From assembly GCA_016181905.1 (NCBI GenBank), contig JACOYM010000080.1:1-16005 (forward strand): a stretch of DNA of 16,005 nucleotides, given 5' to 3'. Below the pieces are notes generated by a model. The model did not search any database. It saw nothing but the letters and a program-made list of their open reading frames with translations, and was not told where the DNA came from. Each line of letters opens with the position of its first letter. Position 1 is the first letter of the stretch. Positions 1 to 5,094 of the stretch are shown one piece after another. The DNA is from Candidatus Pacearchaeota archaeon. GTDB taxonomy: Archaea; Nanobdellota; Nanobdellia; Pacearchaeales; GW2011-AR1. The position numbers and the translations under genes are program-made.

Positions 1-201
1 AGCGATCTCTCTGAAACAGTGCCTGCATAGGTTTAATCCATATTTGTCTATGTGCGCGCCAAACCTTCCGCATCTCTCGCACTTCTTTGTTGAAATTCCA
101 AATTTTCTTTCTTTTGGCTTGCAGTGCTTTATAAACCTGCTCATTATCACAGGCTTATTCTTAAGCTGCTTCAAAATCTTCTTCCAGTCGCTCGCTGTCA
201 T
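1..201 (-). CDS. rps14: Small-subunit ribosomal protein uS14 (S14), partial
   Basis: This is a zinc-binding protein of the small-subunit head that contacts 16S rRNA. The 67 residues visible start at an ATG at 201 and run off the left edge, so roughly the last ten residues are missing. Two Cys pairs (C41/C44 and C59/C62) form the zinc knuckle, and the archaeal hallmark YGLNLCRHCFREIA follows. The N-terminus is about 35 residues longer than in euryarchaeal uS14, which is typically about 53 residues in total. An internal Met at residue 20 is an alternative start, but I recall similar extensions in DPANN proteins. The start sits one base after a TAA that closes the 34-codon frame of the upstream spacer element (TAA-A-ATG). 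No Shine-Dalgarno is visible. Confidence 0.93.
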   Translation of the reverse strand, partial: MTASDWKKILKQLKNKPVIMSRFIKHCKPKERKFGISTKKCERCGRFGAHIDKYGLNLCRHCFREIA

Positions 202-202
202 T

Positions 203-307
203 TTAATAAATCCTCAGATTTTTAAAACCAAGAAATTCTATGAATTTCTGGCTCCAGAAAATTTTTCTGAAATTTTCTTGGTCCTGAAAATTGTCAAATT
301 TTTTCAT
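203..307 (-). other. Possible 34-residue micro-ORF inside spacer copy A
   Basis: An ATG at 307 opens a 34-codon frame that begins MKKFDNF and ends NLRIY, closed by a TAA one base before the uS14 ATG. It starts 20 nt after the uL5 stop. The peptide is rich in Phe, Lys and Asn, has no recognisable domain and matches no family I know. The TAA-A-ATG junction would suit reinitiation into uS14. Against real coding, the equivalent frame in copy B has in-frame TAA and TGA codons, and the region is dominated by palindromes. I treat it as a possible coupling frame rather than a confirmed protein. Confidence 0.25.
228..281. repeat. 54-nt imperfect palindrome with alternative hairpins
   Basis: The outer arms CCAAGAAA (228-235) and TTTCTTGG (274-281) are perfectly complementary. 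They can enclose a central stem TTTCTGG/CCAGAAA (245-251 with 254-260). Alternatively the same bases form two local hairpins: AGAAATTC/GAATTTCT (231-238 with 242-249) and a 9-bp stem (256-264 with 270-278). The two arrangements exclude each other. Complementarity is read directly from the sequence; formation in RNA is untested. Confidence 0.6.
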
Positions 308-327
308 TTTATTATTTTTCTTGTTTT

Positions 328-846
328 TTATTTTATATTTGTATTAAAATTTTTCTGCATAAACTCAACAATCTCGTTTTCAGTTACATGCTGCTTTTTT
401 GGCAGCCTTCCTGTTCTAATCCTTCTGTAAACTACCCTTTTCCCAGCCCTGCAAAATACAACAGTCACGTCTAATCCTAAAATTCCGACATCTCTCTGGT
501 ACTCCATTCCGGGTATTTCTATATATTCTGGTATGCCAAATGAAAAATGATTCTCCTTGATATGTTTTCTCTTCAGCTGGTTCTCAACTGCTCCAAGCAG
601 TCTTTTTAGCAGTTCATGTGCCTTCTCGCCCCTTATGGTCACTCTGCACCCCACTTTAAGCCCCGGCCTGACGCCAAGCGAGGGAATCCTTCTCCTTGAC
701 TCTGTTTTCACCACCTTTCTTCCGGAGATTATTTCAAGCAGCTTTGCCTCTTTCTCCAGCTTGTCATCGATGCCTCCGCTGTTTAAAATAACTTTCTCTA
801 GCTTTATCTCATTCATCTTTGGTTGTTTTTGGCTTTTATTTTCCAT
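328..846 (-). CDS. rpl5: Large-subunit ribosomal protein uL5 (L5)
   Basis: This protein binds 5S rRNA and forms part of the central protuberance of the large subunit. The 172 residues span the complete archaeal L5 fold, including the KTESRRRIPSLGVRPGLKVG stretch and the GIPEYIEIPGMEY region. The ATG at 846 adds a short basic leader, and a second Met at residue 11 (MNEIKLEKV) fits the usual archaeal N-terminus equally well. It begins 8 nt after the eS4 stop. Downstream comes the unusual 106-nt spacer element before uS14. Confidence 0.95.
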   Translation of the reverse strand: MENKSQKQPKMNEIKLEKVILNSGGIDDKLEKEAKLLEIISGRKVVKTESRRRIPSLGVRPGLKVGCRVTIRGEKAHELLKRLLGAVENQLKRKHIKENHFSFGIPEYIEIPGMEYQRDVGILGLDVTVVFCRAGKRVVYRRIRTGRLPKKQHVTENEIVEFMQKNFNTNIK

Positions 847-854
847 TTTGGCAT

Positions 855-1487
855 CTACTCTATAACTGTTAAGTCCTTTTTCTGAATTTCAACATCTTTC
901 TCGCCAATCTCAATAATTGCTGTCTTGTCCTTTATGTCTTTTATAATTCCTTCTCCCCCCTTATGCTTTCCAACACTGACGAAAACCCTGGCGCTCTTTT
1001 GCACAGGCAAAACCCTGATTATCTTTTTCTCATTCAGGTCAATAACCACGCTCTCCCCTGTTTTTGCCTTTCCGTTGTACAGGATATTCTCTCCATTATC
1101 CAGGTTAAGCTGAAACTTATTTTTTCCAATAGCCTTCTTGCCATTAATCCTGCATATTCTTTTTGCCGCATCCTTCTCTTTTATCTCTTCTGCCTGGAAC
1201 TTTCTTTTTGAAAGGATAATCCTATAGTTTTTATTTATCTTTTTTATTGTTATTATGTCAAATACCAGCAGGGAGAATCTTTCATCCTTTCTTGTTTTTC
1301 CATTAATGGCTACATTTCCCTCATTTAATATCTTTTTAATCTCCTTTCTTGTTCTGCCAAGCTTTAGCATGTCTCTCAGCACAACAAGCAGCGGAATTCC
1401 ATTTCTCTGCCTTGACACAACTACATATTTCCTGCCTTTTCTTGTCAATGGCCATTCTTTAGGTATTGTTTCTCTTGTTTGATGCAT
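855..1487 (-). CDS. rps4e: Small-subunit ribosomal protein eS4 (S4e)
   Basis: This is a small-subunit protein found only in archaea and eukaryotes. The 210 residues contain the expected order: an N-terminal PKEWPLTRKGRKY segment, an S4-like RNA-binding part (IPLLVVLRDMLKLGRTRKEIKKILNEG, residues about 31-57), the central eS4 domain, and a C-terminal KOW-type segment around VGKHKGGEGIIKDI. It is somewhat shorter than euryarchaeal eS4, which runs about 235-245 residues. The ATG at 1487 lies inside the uL24 gene, giving a 29-nt overlap in another frame, so translation is probably coupled. Its presence between uL24 and uL5 is the archaeal arrangement. Confidence 0.95.
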   Translation of the reverse strand: MHQTRETIPKEWPLTRKGRKYVVVSRQRNGIPLLVVLRDMLKLGRTRKEIKKILNEGNVAINGKTRKDERFSLLVFDIITIKKINKNYRIILSKRKFQAEEIKEKDAAKRICRINGKKAIGKNKFQLNLDNGENILYNGKAKTGESVVIDLNEKKIIRVLPVQKSARVFVSVGKHKGGEGIIKDIKDKTAIIEIGEKDVEIQKKDLTVIE

Positions 1488-1938
1488 CTTTCTTTTCCTT
1501 CTTGTTTTTTTCTTTATTTTCTAATATAGGATTTGGCAAGCCTTGGCCTTTATTTTCAGATTTTTCTGTTTTGCTTTTTAATCTTTCTTTGTCATCCATA
1601 TTAAGCTCAGTTATCTGCAGGTTGCTTGGGGCAAACCATACGCTTATCTTTGTCCCGTCCTTCTTTGCCCTCTGAATTCCCTGTATGTTTATTCTTGTCC
1701 TTTTCAGGTCAACCCTGTCAACCTTTCCTGTTTTTCTTTTAAATTCCCCCCTCATTATTCTTACAGAATCTCCCTTTCTTACCTCTATGCTCCTTCTTCC
1801 ATGCCTTTTTCTCAGTTCCTTTGAAAGATTTGATGAAAGGAATCTGTGCCTTATGTGCAAAGGAGATTTGGCCCTGTATTTTCTCTGCTTTCTCGGCTGC
1901 CTGCTTCCTTTCCATTGCGTTGAAAATGCTTTTTTCAT
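1459..1938 (-). CDS. rpl24: Large-subunit ribosomal protein uL24 (L24)
   Basis: This assembly-initiating large-subunit protein binds 23S rRNA. The first 120 residues match archaeal L24, with QPRKQRKYRAKSPLHIRH, the helix LSKELRKRHGRRS, and the KOW motif in VRKGDSVRIMRGEFKRKTGK (residues about 53-72). The last 40 or so residues are a Lys/Glu/Asn-rich tail that the family core lacks. The 3' end of this tail overlaps the eS4 start by 29 nt. The ATG at 1938 is preceded by TTTATTAAA, repeated 106 nt upstream at the uL14 stop. The leader holds an AGGAGG motif in a hairpin loop, about 54 nt from the start. Confidence 0.95.
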   Translation of the reverse strand: MKKAFSTQWKGSRQPRKQRKYRAKSPLHIRHRFLSSNLSKELRKRHGRRSIEVRKGDSVRIMRGEFKRKTGKVDRVDLKRTRINIQGIQRAKKDGTKISVWFAPSNLQITELNMDDKERLKSKTEKSENKGQGLPNPILENKEKNKKEKKDASNKRNNT

Positions 1939-1956
1939 TTTAATAAATTCTCAAAC

Positions 1957-1980
1957 ATCAGAAATTTTAAAATTTCTGAT
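1957..1980. repeat. 24-nt perfect palindrome upstream of uL24
   Basis: The 24 bases from 1957 to 1980 read the same on both strands, with the half-site ATCAGAAATTTT. It does not extend further on either side. As RNA it could form a stem of about ten pairs ending 18 nt before the uL24 start codon. It could instead be a site for a dimeric DNA-binding protein. The A/T richness makes some palindromes likely by chance, but twelve consecutive complementary pairs is long. Confidence 0.75.
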
Positions 1981-1985
1981 AGCTA

Positions 1986-2007
1986 TCAAAAACCTCCTTG
2001 TTTTTGA
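1986..2007 (-). promoter_or_regulatory. Hairpin presenting an AGGAGG motif in its loop
   Basis: On the minus strand the arms TCAAAAAC and GTTTTTGA pair perfectly around the loop AAGGAG, whose last bases with the next G make AGGAGG, a consensus ribosome-binding sequence. The nearest confident start (uL24, at 1938) is about 54 nt downstream, too far for direct use unless the intervening 24-nt palindrome folds away. A TTG three bases after the motif would open a 12-codon frame. A regulatory role for uL24 translation is inference. Confidence 0.4.
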
Positions 2008-2045
2008 AGTTTTTAAAATACAAAAAATTTTTAATTTTTTTCATT

Positions 2046-2447
2046 TTAATAAACTCCCTGGGCGATTTTTGCCACCTGCGCCCATCTTTCTAATACTTCC
2101 CTTGCCACAACCCCCTTTATCTGCGTGCCTTTCGGGTTTCCTTTGTCATCCTTAAGCAAGGCAACAGCATTGTCTGCAAAGCATATCCTCTCTCCTGTTA
2201 ATCTTCTGTATGGCTTTTTTTGCCTTATTACAACAGCATCAAACACCTTTCCTTTCATGTCAGGCAGACCGACTCTTACGCTTACCTTCACCCAGTCTGC
2301 AACTCCTGCAGCTATCTGCTTTCCTTTTCTTGACTTGCCTCTTTTCACAGAGACTATTTTTACAATCCTTGCTCCGCTATTATCATTCGCTATCAAATGG
2401 CATCCTAGGTTTAATGCCTTTGTTCTCCTTGCGCCAATAGCTTTCAT
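2046..2447 (-). CDS. rpl14: Large-subunit ribosomal protein uL14 (L14)
   Basis: This protein lies at the subunit interface and takes part in bridges to the small subunit and in factor contacts. Its 133 residues are full length for archaea. Recognisable blocks include LGCHLIANDNSGARIVKIVSV near the N-terminus, the basic KRGKSRKGKQIAAGVADWVKV segment, and KGTQIKGVVAREVLERWAQVAKIA at the end. The ATG overlaps the uS17 TGA stop (ATGA), so the two cistrons should be translationally coupled. The stop is followed after one base by the ATG of spacer copy B. Confidence 0.97.
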   Translation of the reverse strand: MKAIGARRTKALNLGCHLIANDNSGARIVKIVSVKRGKSRKGKQIAAGVADWVKVSVRVGLPDMKGKVFDAVVIRQKKPYRRLTGERICFADNAVALLKDDKGNPKGTQIKGVVAREVLERWAQVAKIAQGVY

Positions 2448-2800
2448 TTTATCTTCTTGACAACAACAAATTTAATTATTTTGCTTAAAGGCCTGCATTC
2501 CTGTATTCTTATATAATCCCCGACATTTATCTCATTATACAGGCAATCAGGAAGCCTTGCATGCAGCCTTGTCTTGGACTTTGCATATCTTTCATATTTT
2601 GGAATGTAAACAACCCTTTCAAAAGCTATAACAACCCTCTTGTGGAATTTTTTTGCAACACTTCCTTCAAAAACTCTGCCTCTGATGCTTAATTCCCCGT
2701 GGAAAGGGCAGTTTTTATCGTTACAACTGCCTGCTTTGCCTTCTGTCTGCTTCTCTTCCTTTTTCTCGCTTTTTTCAGCTTTATCTTTTTGGGTTTTCAT
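2444..2800 (-). CDS. rps17: Small-subunit ribosomal protein uS17 (S17)
   Basis: This primary 16S rRNA-binding protein has an OB fold. With the ATG at 2800 it has 118 residues. An in-frame GTG at 2815 would add five, but that GTG lies inside an AAGAGGTG ribosome-binding sequence placed 12 nt before the ATG, so the ATG is preferred. The archaeal motif CNDKNCPFHG opens the core, followed by GRVFEGSVAKKFHKRVVI and the DYIRIQECRPLSK end of the OB fold. About 25 Lys/Glu-rich residues precede the core. Archaeal clusters commonly carry rnp1 between SUI1 and uS17; here there is only a short spacer. Confidence 0.95.
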   Translation of the reverse strand: MKTQKDKAEKSEKKEEKQTEGKAGSCNDKNCPFHGELSIRGRVFEGSVAKKFHKRVVIAFERVVYIPKYERYAKSKTRLHARLPDCLYNEINVGDYIRIQECRPLSKIIKFVVVKKIK

Positions 2801-2812
2801 TTTCTGTGAATA

Positions 2813-2820
2813 CACCTCTT
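2813..2820 (-). promoter_or_regulatory. Ribosome-binding site deciding the uS17 start
   Basis: The minus strand reads AAGAGGTG, a strong match to the complement of the 16S rRNA 3' end, ending 12 nt before the ATG at 2800. It covers the in-frame GTG at 2815, which argues against that codon as the start. Clear Shine-Dalgarno sequences are otherwise rare in this operon. Confidence 0.6.
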
Positions 2821-2843
2821 GCTTCTCTTGCCTTTGCGTTTGT

Positions 2844-3143
2844 TTAGTCCTCTATTGAACCTTCAGGAAAGCCCAGCCTGATGAGTATTGGCTTGACCTT
2901 TTTCAGGTGATTTCCCTGCAGCTCCACAATGCCGTTTTTTATTGTTCCGCCGCAAGCCAGCTCATTCTTAAGGCTTTTTGCCGTCGATTTTATATCGATG
3001 TCCTTGCTTATTCCTGTTACCTCAGTCACTATCTTTCCAAACCTTTTCTTCACTGTTTTCACTTGTATCCTTTGCTCGCTCTTCGCGATGTTTTCACAAA
3101 CACAAGCCTGTTTTGGCAGGCCGCATTTTGGACATATATCCAT
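2844..3143 (-). CDS. Translation initiation factor aIF1 (SUI1/eIF1 family)
   Basis: This small-subunit factor monitors start-codon selection. The 99 residues carry an N-terminal Cys-rich head (C4, C7, C14, C16 in MDICPKCGLPKQACVCEN), typical of archaeal SUI1 proteins and probably zinc-binding. The SUI1 fold follows: VTEVTGI, then KSLKNELACGGTIKNGIVELQGNH, then KVKPILIRLGF. The ATG at 3143 is preceded by TAAG, and the TAA ends a five-codon frame (MLKNK) in the 24-nt gap after uL29. Its position between uL29 and uS17 is the standard archaeal location. Confidence 0.95.
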   Translation of the reverse strand: MDICPKCGLPKQACVCENIAKSEQRIQVKTVKKRFGKIVTEVTGISKDIDIKSTAKSLKNELACGGTIKNGIVELQGNHLKKVKPILIRLGFPEGSIED

Positions 3144-3167
3144 CTTATTTGTTTTTGAGCATGATTT

Positions 3168-3356
3168 TTATTTTTGCGTTTGCCTTTGCGCAGTCAGTAT
3201 TCTTGCAATTGCCTTTTTAATCTCTTTTACCTTCACCTTTCCTGACTTATTGGCAGACACATTTGCCTTTATTAATTCTTGTTTTAGCTCTTTAAGCTTT
3301 TCTTCTCTTTCCTTGCCACTAATCTTTGACAGGTCGTTAAATTTTAATACTGCCAT
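3168..3356 (-). CDS. rpl29: Large-subunit ribosomal protein uL29 (L29)
   Basis: This small two-helix protein sits beside uL23 near the peptide exit tunnel, where it forms part of the docking area for SRP and chaperones. The 62 residues are full length, with KISGKEREEKLKELKQELIK making the first helix and KVKEIKKAIARILTAQRQTQ matching the conserved C-terminal end. It starts 2 nt after the uS3 stop and is followed closely by the SUI1 gene, so it is certainly part of the operon. Confidence 0.95.
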   Translation of the reverse strand: MAVLKFNDLSKISGKEREEKLKELKQELIKANVSANKSGKVKVKEIKKAIARILTAQRQTQK

Positions 3357-3358
3357 TT

Positions 3359-4120
3359 TTATTTCTTATTTTCTTCTGTCTTTAATTTTTCTTCTTTCTT
3401 TGCTTCGCTTTTCTTTTTCCTTGTCTTTTTTGTCTTCTTCTTGCCGTCCTCAATCGCCTTATTCTCTTCAATCTGCCTTTTCTGATTTTCCAATTCCAGG
3501 GCATTTGACCTTATCTTTGACTTCATCTCTTCATTTACAATAATCTGGTCATGAATATGGACATCTGGAGGAAGTATGCTTACCTTTATGCCAACAACAC
3601 CCGCAACAGTCTTTGCTGTTGATTTTGCCCTGTTTACTATCTTCGCAGTATCGCCTGTTTTTTTCAGGTAGCCAGAGGCAAATCTCCAGCTCTTTGCCCT
3701 CTCGCCAGGCAGTTTCCCGCTCAACACAATCTCTACGCCCAATGCCCCTGAGCTGATTATTTTCTCCAGCGCCCTGTATGCAACAAGCTTGAATCTTATT
3801 GTGCCCTGCCTTTCAATCAGCATTGCAATATCATCAGCCATTATCTGCGCATCAAGCTCGGGCTTCATTATCTCTGCTATTTCTATATGGGGATTTTCAA
3901 GCTTAAATCTTTTTTTCAGTATATCTGTAAGCTCTGCAATCTTTTCCCCTCTTCTTCCAATAACCAGGCCCGGCTTGTTGGTATAGACAACTATCTTCTC
4001 GCCAACAGGAGTGTATTCTAAATTCACCATGCTGACTATCCCTATCCCCAGGGAGTGTTTTATGAATTCCTTAACCCCCAATTCATCTTTCTTAAACTGA
4101 ACAAATTTTTTCTCTTCCAT
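3359..4120 (-). CDS. rps3: Small-subunit ribosomal protein uS3 (S3)
   Basis: This protein of the small-subunit head lines the mRNA entry channel. The N-terminal half holds the type II KH domain with its GLVIGRRGEKI loop (residues about 51-61). The C-terminal domain includes GALGVEIVLSGKLPGERAKSWRF and HIHDQIIVNEEMKSK. The last 40 or so of the 253 residues form a Lys/Glu-rich tail, which occurs in archaeal S3 but is long here. It starts one base after the uL22 stop (TAA-A-ATG) and lies directly upstream of uL29. Confidence 0.96.
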   Translation of the reverse strand: MEEKKFVQFKKDELGVKEFIKHSLGIGIVSMVNLEYTPVGEKIVVYTNKPGLVIGRRGEKIAELTDILKKRFKLENPHIEIAEIMKPELDAQIMADDIAMLIERQGTIRFKLVAYRALEKIISSGALGVEIVLSGKLPGERAKSWRFASGYLKKTGDTAKIVNRAKSTAKTVAGVVGIKVSILPPDVHIHDQIIVNEEMKSKIRSNALELENQKRQIEENKAIEDGKKKTKKTRKKKSEAKKEEKLKTEENKK

Positions 4121-4121
4121 T

Positions 4122-4628
4122 TTATTTTTTATTATTTTTAAAGTCCTTTATTTTCAATAAAACATGTGTTCTTTTAAATTTCATAGAGCCTCCCCTCTTA
4201 TGGGGCCTTGAAGCCCTGTTTGCATTTGCAAAATATATCCTTGCTGTGGCATTAATAGGGTATCTTCCTGAAGCCATTCCTTTTCTATGCGGAATTTCCC
4301 CCTTGAAGGCAATCGCCCATTTCTTTTTCAAAACATCTTCAAGTATCTTTAATGAATCATTAATCCTCTTGTTCTTTATTGCCCTGCATATTGCAATAGC
4401 ATGCTTTGTCGATATAGGGGCATTTCTCCCATAAGCGAGAGCCTCGCTTTTGCTTGGCTTTTTTTCATCTGCCTTTTTCTTTTCAGCCTTTGTTTCTTCT
4501 TTTTTTGCCTCTATCTTTTCTTCCACTGGCTTCTGCTCGGTTTTAGTTTCTATTTTAGCTTCTTTCTTTTCCTCGCTAATTGCTTTCTCTTCTTCCTTGC
4601 CCTGTTTTGTTTGTTTTTCTTCTGCCAT
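4122..4628 (-). CDS. rpl22: Large-subunit ribosomal protein uL22 (L22), internally shortened
   Basis: This 23S rRNA-binding protein lines the peptide exit tunnel. Residues 1-60 are a Lys/Glu-rich extension. The core begins at GRNAPISTKHAIAICRAIKNK and continues through KILEDVLKKKWAIAF and HRKGMASGRYPINA (to residue 127). Family members then have a helix and turn of roughly 25 residues before the next strand; here the protein goes straight to the strand and tail IYFANANRASRPHKRGG and FKRTHVLLKI. The reading frame is intact across the junction. It is either a real shortening or an assembly deletion that happened to keep frame. Confidence 0.93.
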   Translation of the reverse strand: MAEEKQTKQGKEEEKAISEEKKEAKIETKTEQKPVEEKIEAKKEETKAEKKKADEKKPSKSEALAYGRNAPISTKHAIAICRAIKNKRINDSLKILEDVLKKKWAIAFKGEIPHRKGMASGRYPINATARIYFANANRASRPHKRGGSMKFKRTHVLLKIKDFKNNKK

Positions 4629-4654
4629 TTTTTATTTTTCTTATTTATTCATCT

Positions 4655-5041
4655 TTATTTGACTGATAGTGAAGCAGAGCTCTTGGTTGCTCCAATCCCC
4701 GGAGAGCCATGCTCTACCTTCCTCCTTGTAAGCGCAAACTCTCCAAGCCTGTGCCCCAGCATATCCTGGTTTATCTTCACAGGAAAAAACTCCTTGCCTG
4801 TATGGACAAGAACAGTCCATCCAACCATCTTTGGTGTTATGATAATATGCCTGTGATGCGTTCTTATCGGCTTGTTGTTTGCTATCTTTTTCTGCGAGTC
4901 CTTGATAAAATTCTCAATAACATCAAACTTTCTTAAAACACTTCTCCTCATCCTGGATTTCAGGTACTTTGCAAACTCTCTCACATCTAGCACATTCAAT
5001 TCCTCCAATGTTTTTCCCCTGAATTTGAATTCTTTTGCCAT
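4655..5041 (-). CDS. rps19: Small-subunit ribosomal protein uS19 (S19)
   Basis: This protein of the small-subunit head contacts uS13 and 16S rRNA and lies near the A-site finger bridge. The 128 residues show the archaeal pattern: FRGKTLEELNVLDVREFAKY at the N-terminus, KPIRTHHRHIIITPKMVGWT in the middle, then VHTGKEFFPVKINQDMLGHRLGEFALTRR and HGSPGIGATKSSAS near the C-terminus. The ATG at 5041 is preceded by TAAC. The 53-nt leader after uL2 contains a 22-bp sequence repeated at the uL4 stop. It precedes uL22, as usual. Confidence 0.96.
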   Translation of the reverse strand: MAKEFKFRGKTLEELNVLDVREFAKYLKSRMRRSVLRKFDVIENFIKDSQKKIANNKPIRTHHRHIIITPKMVGWTVLVHTGKEFFPVKINQDMLGHRLGEFALTRRKVEHGSPGIGATKSSASLSVK

Positions 5042-5044
5042 GTT

Positions 5045-5066
5045 AAAATTTTATTTTCTGGATTTT
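5045..5066. repeat. 22-bp direct repeat, copy 1 (uL2-uS19 junction)
   Basis: These 22 bases are identical to 6070-6091. The minus-strand core is TCCAGAAAATAAAATTTT. Here the repeat is non-coding and lies directly before the uS19 start; in the other copy it encodes the last codons and stop of uL4. A shared 22-mer in non-homologous contexts suggests duplication or a related small element, though A/T richness lowers its weight. Confidence 0.8.
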
Positions 5067-5094
5067 GTTTTTATATTTTATTTAATTTCATTTC

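Larger units (their letters stand above)
202..307 (-). repeat. 106-nt palindromic spacer element, copy A (uL5-uS14 junction)
   Basis: The stretch from an ATG at 307 to the base before the uS14 ATG is exactly 106 nt, the same as the uL14-uL24 spacer at 1939-2044. A gapless hand alignment of the two gives 59 of 106 identical positions. Matches concentrate at the ends: both start ATGAAAAAA and both end ATTTATTAAAATG, counting the next start codon. The middle is a 54-nt imperfect palindrome. The minus strand holds a continuous 34-codon frame (see separate entry), whereas copy B breaks the same frame twice, so a DNA or RNA role is more likely than a peptide. The two copies being one element family is my inference. 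Confidence 0.6.
1939..2044 (-). repeat. 106-nt palindromic spacer element, copy B (uL14-uL24 junction)
   Basis: From an ATG at 2044 to the base before the uL24 ATG is exactly 106 nt, equal to copy A at 202-307. The ATG comes one base after the uL14 stop (TAA-A-ATG), and the element ends with the same TAA-A-ATG at uL24. Read in the ATG frame it has 34 codons before the final TAA, like copy A. The first three (MKK) and last four (LRIY) codons encode the same residues as in copy A, but an internal TAA (codon 26) and TGA (codon 29) interrupt the frame. It contains a 24-nt perfect palindrome and a second hairpin. An 18-bp direct repeat flanks it. Confidence 0.6.
1930..2053. repeat. 18-bp direct repeat flanking spacer copy B
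   Basis: The 18 bases at 1930-1947 recur exactly at 2036-2053, an offset of 106. On the minus strand the unit is TTTATTAAAATGAAAAAA. One copy covers the uL14 stop and the ATG that opens the spacer; the other covers the uL24 start. Removing one period would join uL14 and uL24 as a clean TAA-A-ATG junction. Confidence 0.85.

Noticed and set aside
44..430. Plus-strand 128-codon open frame across uS14, the spacer and the uL5 end
   Set aside because: It is Phe/Ile/Leu-rich and antisense to clear genes, as expected for A/T-rich spacer and Lys-rich coding sequence read in reverse.
2801..2815. GTG start at 2815 for uS17
   Set aside because: The GTG is part of the AAGAGGTG ribosome-binding sequence for the ATG at 2800.
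2929..3543. Plus-strand 204-codon open frame
   Set aside because: It lies antisense to SUI1, uL29 and uS3, which are certain. Its Ser/Phe/Leu-rich translation is what Lys/Glu-rich genes give when read backwards.
5042..5094. uL2-uS19 gap as a third copy of the 106-nt element
   Set aside because: It is only 53 nt, lacks the ATG-to-ATG layout and shares just the 22-bp repeat with the uL4 end, so I list it as a fragment at most.
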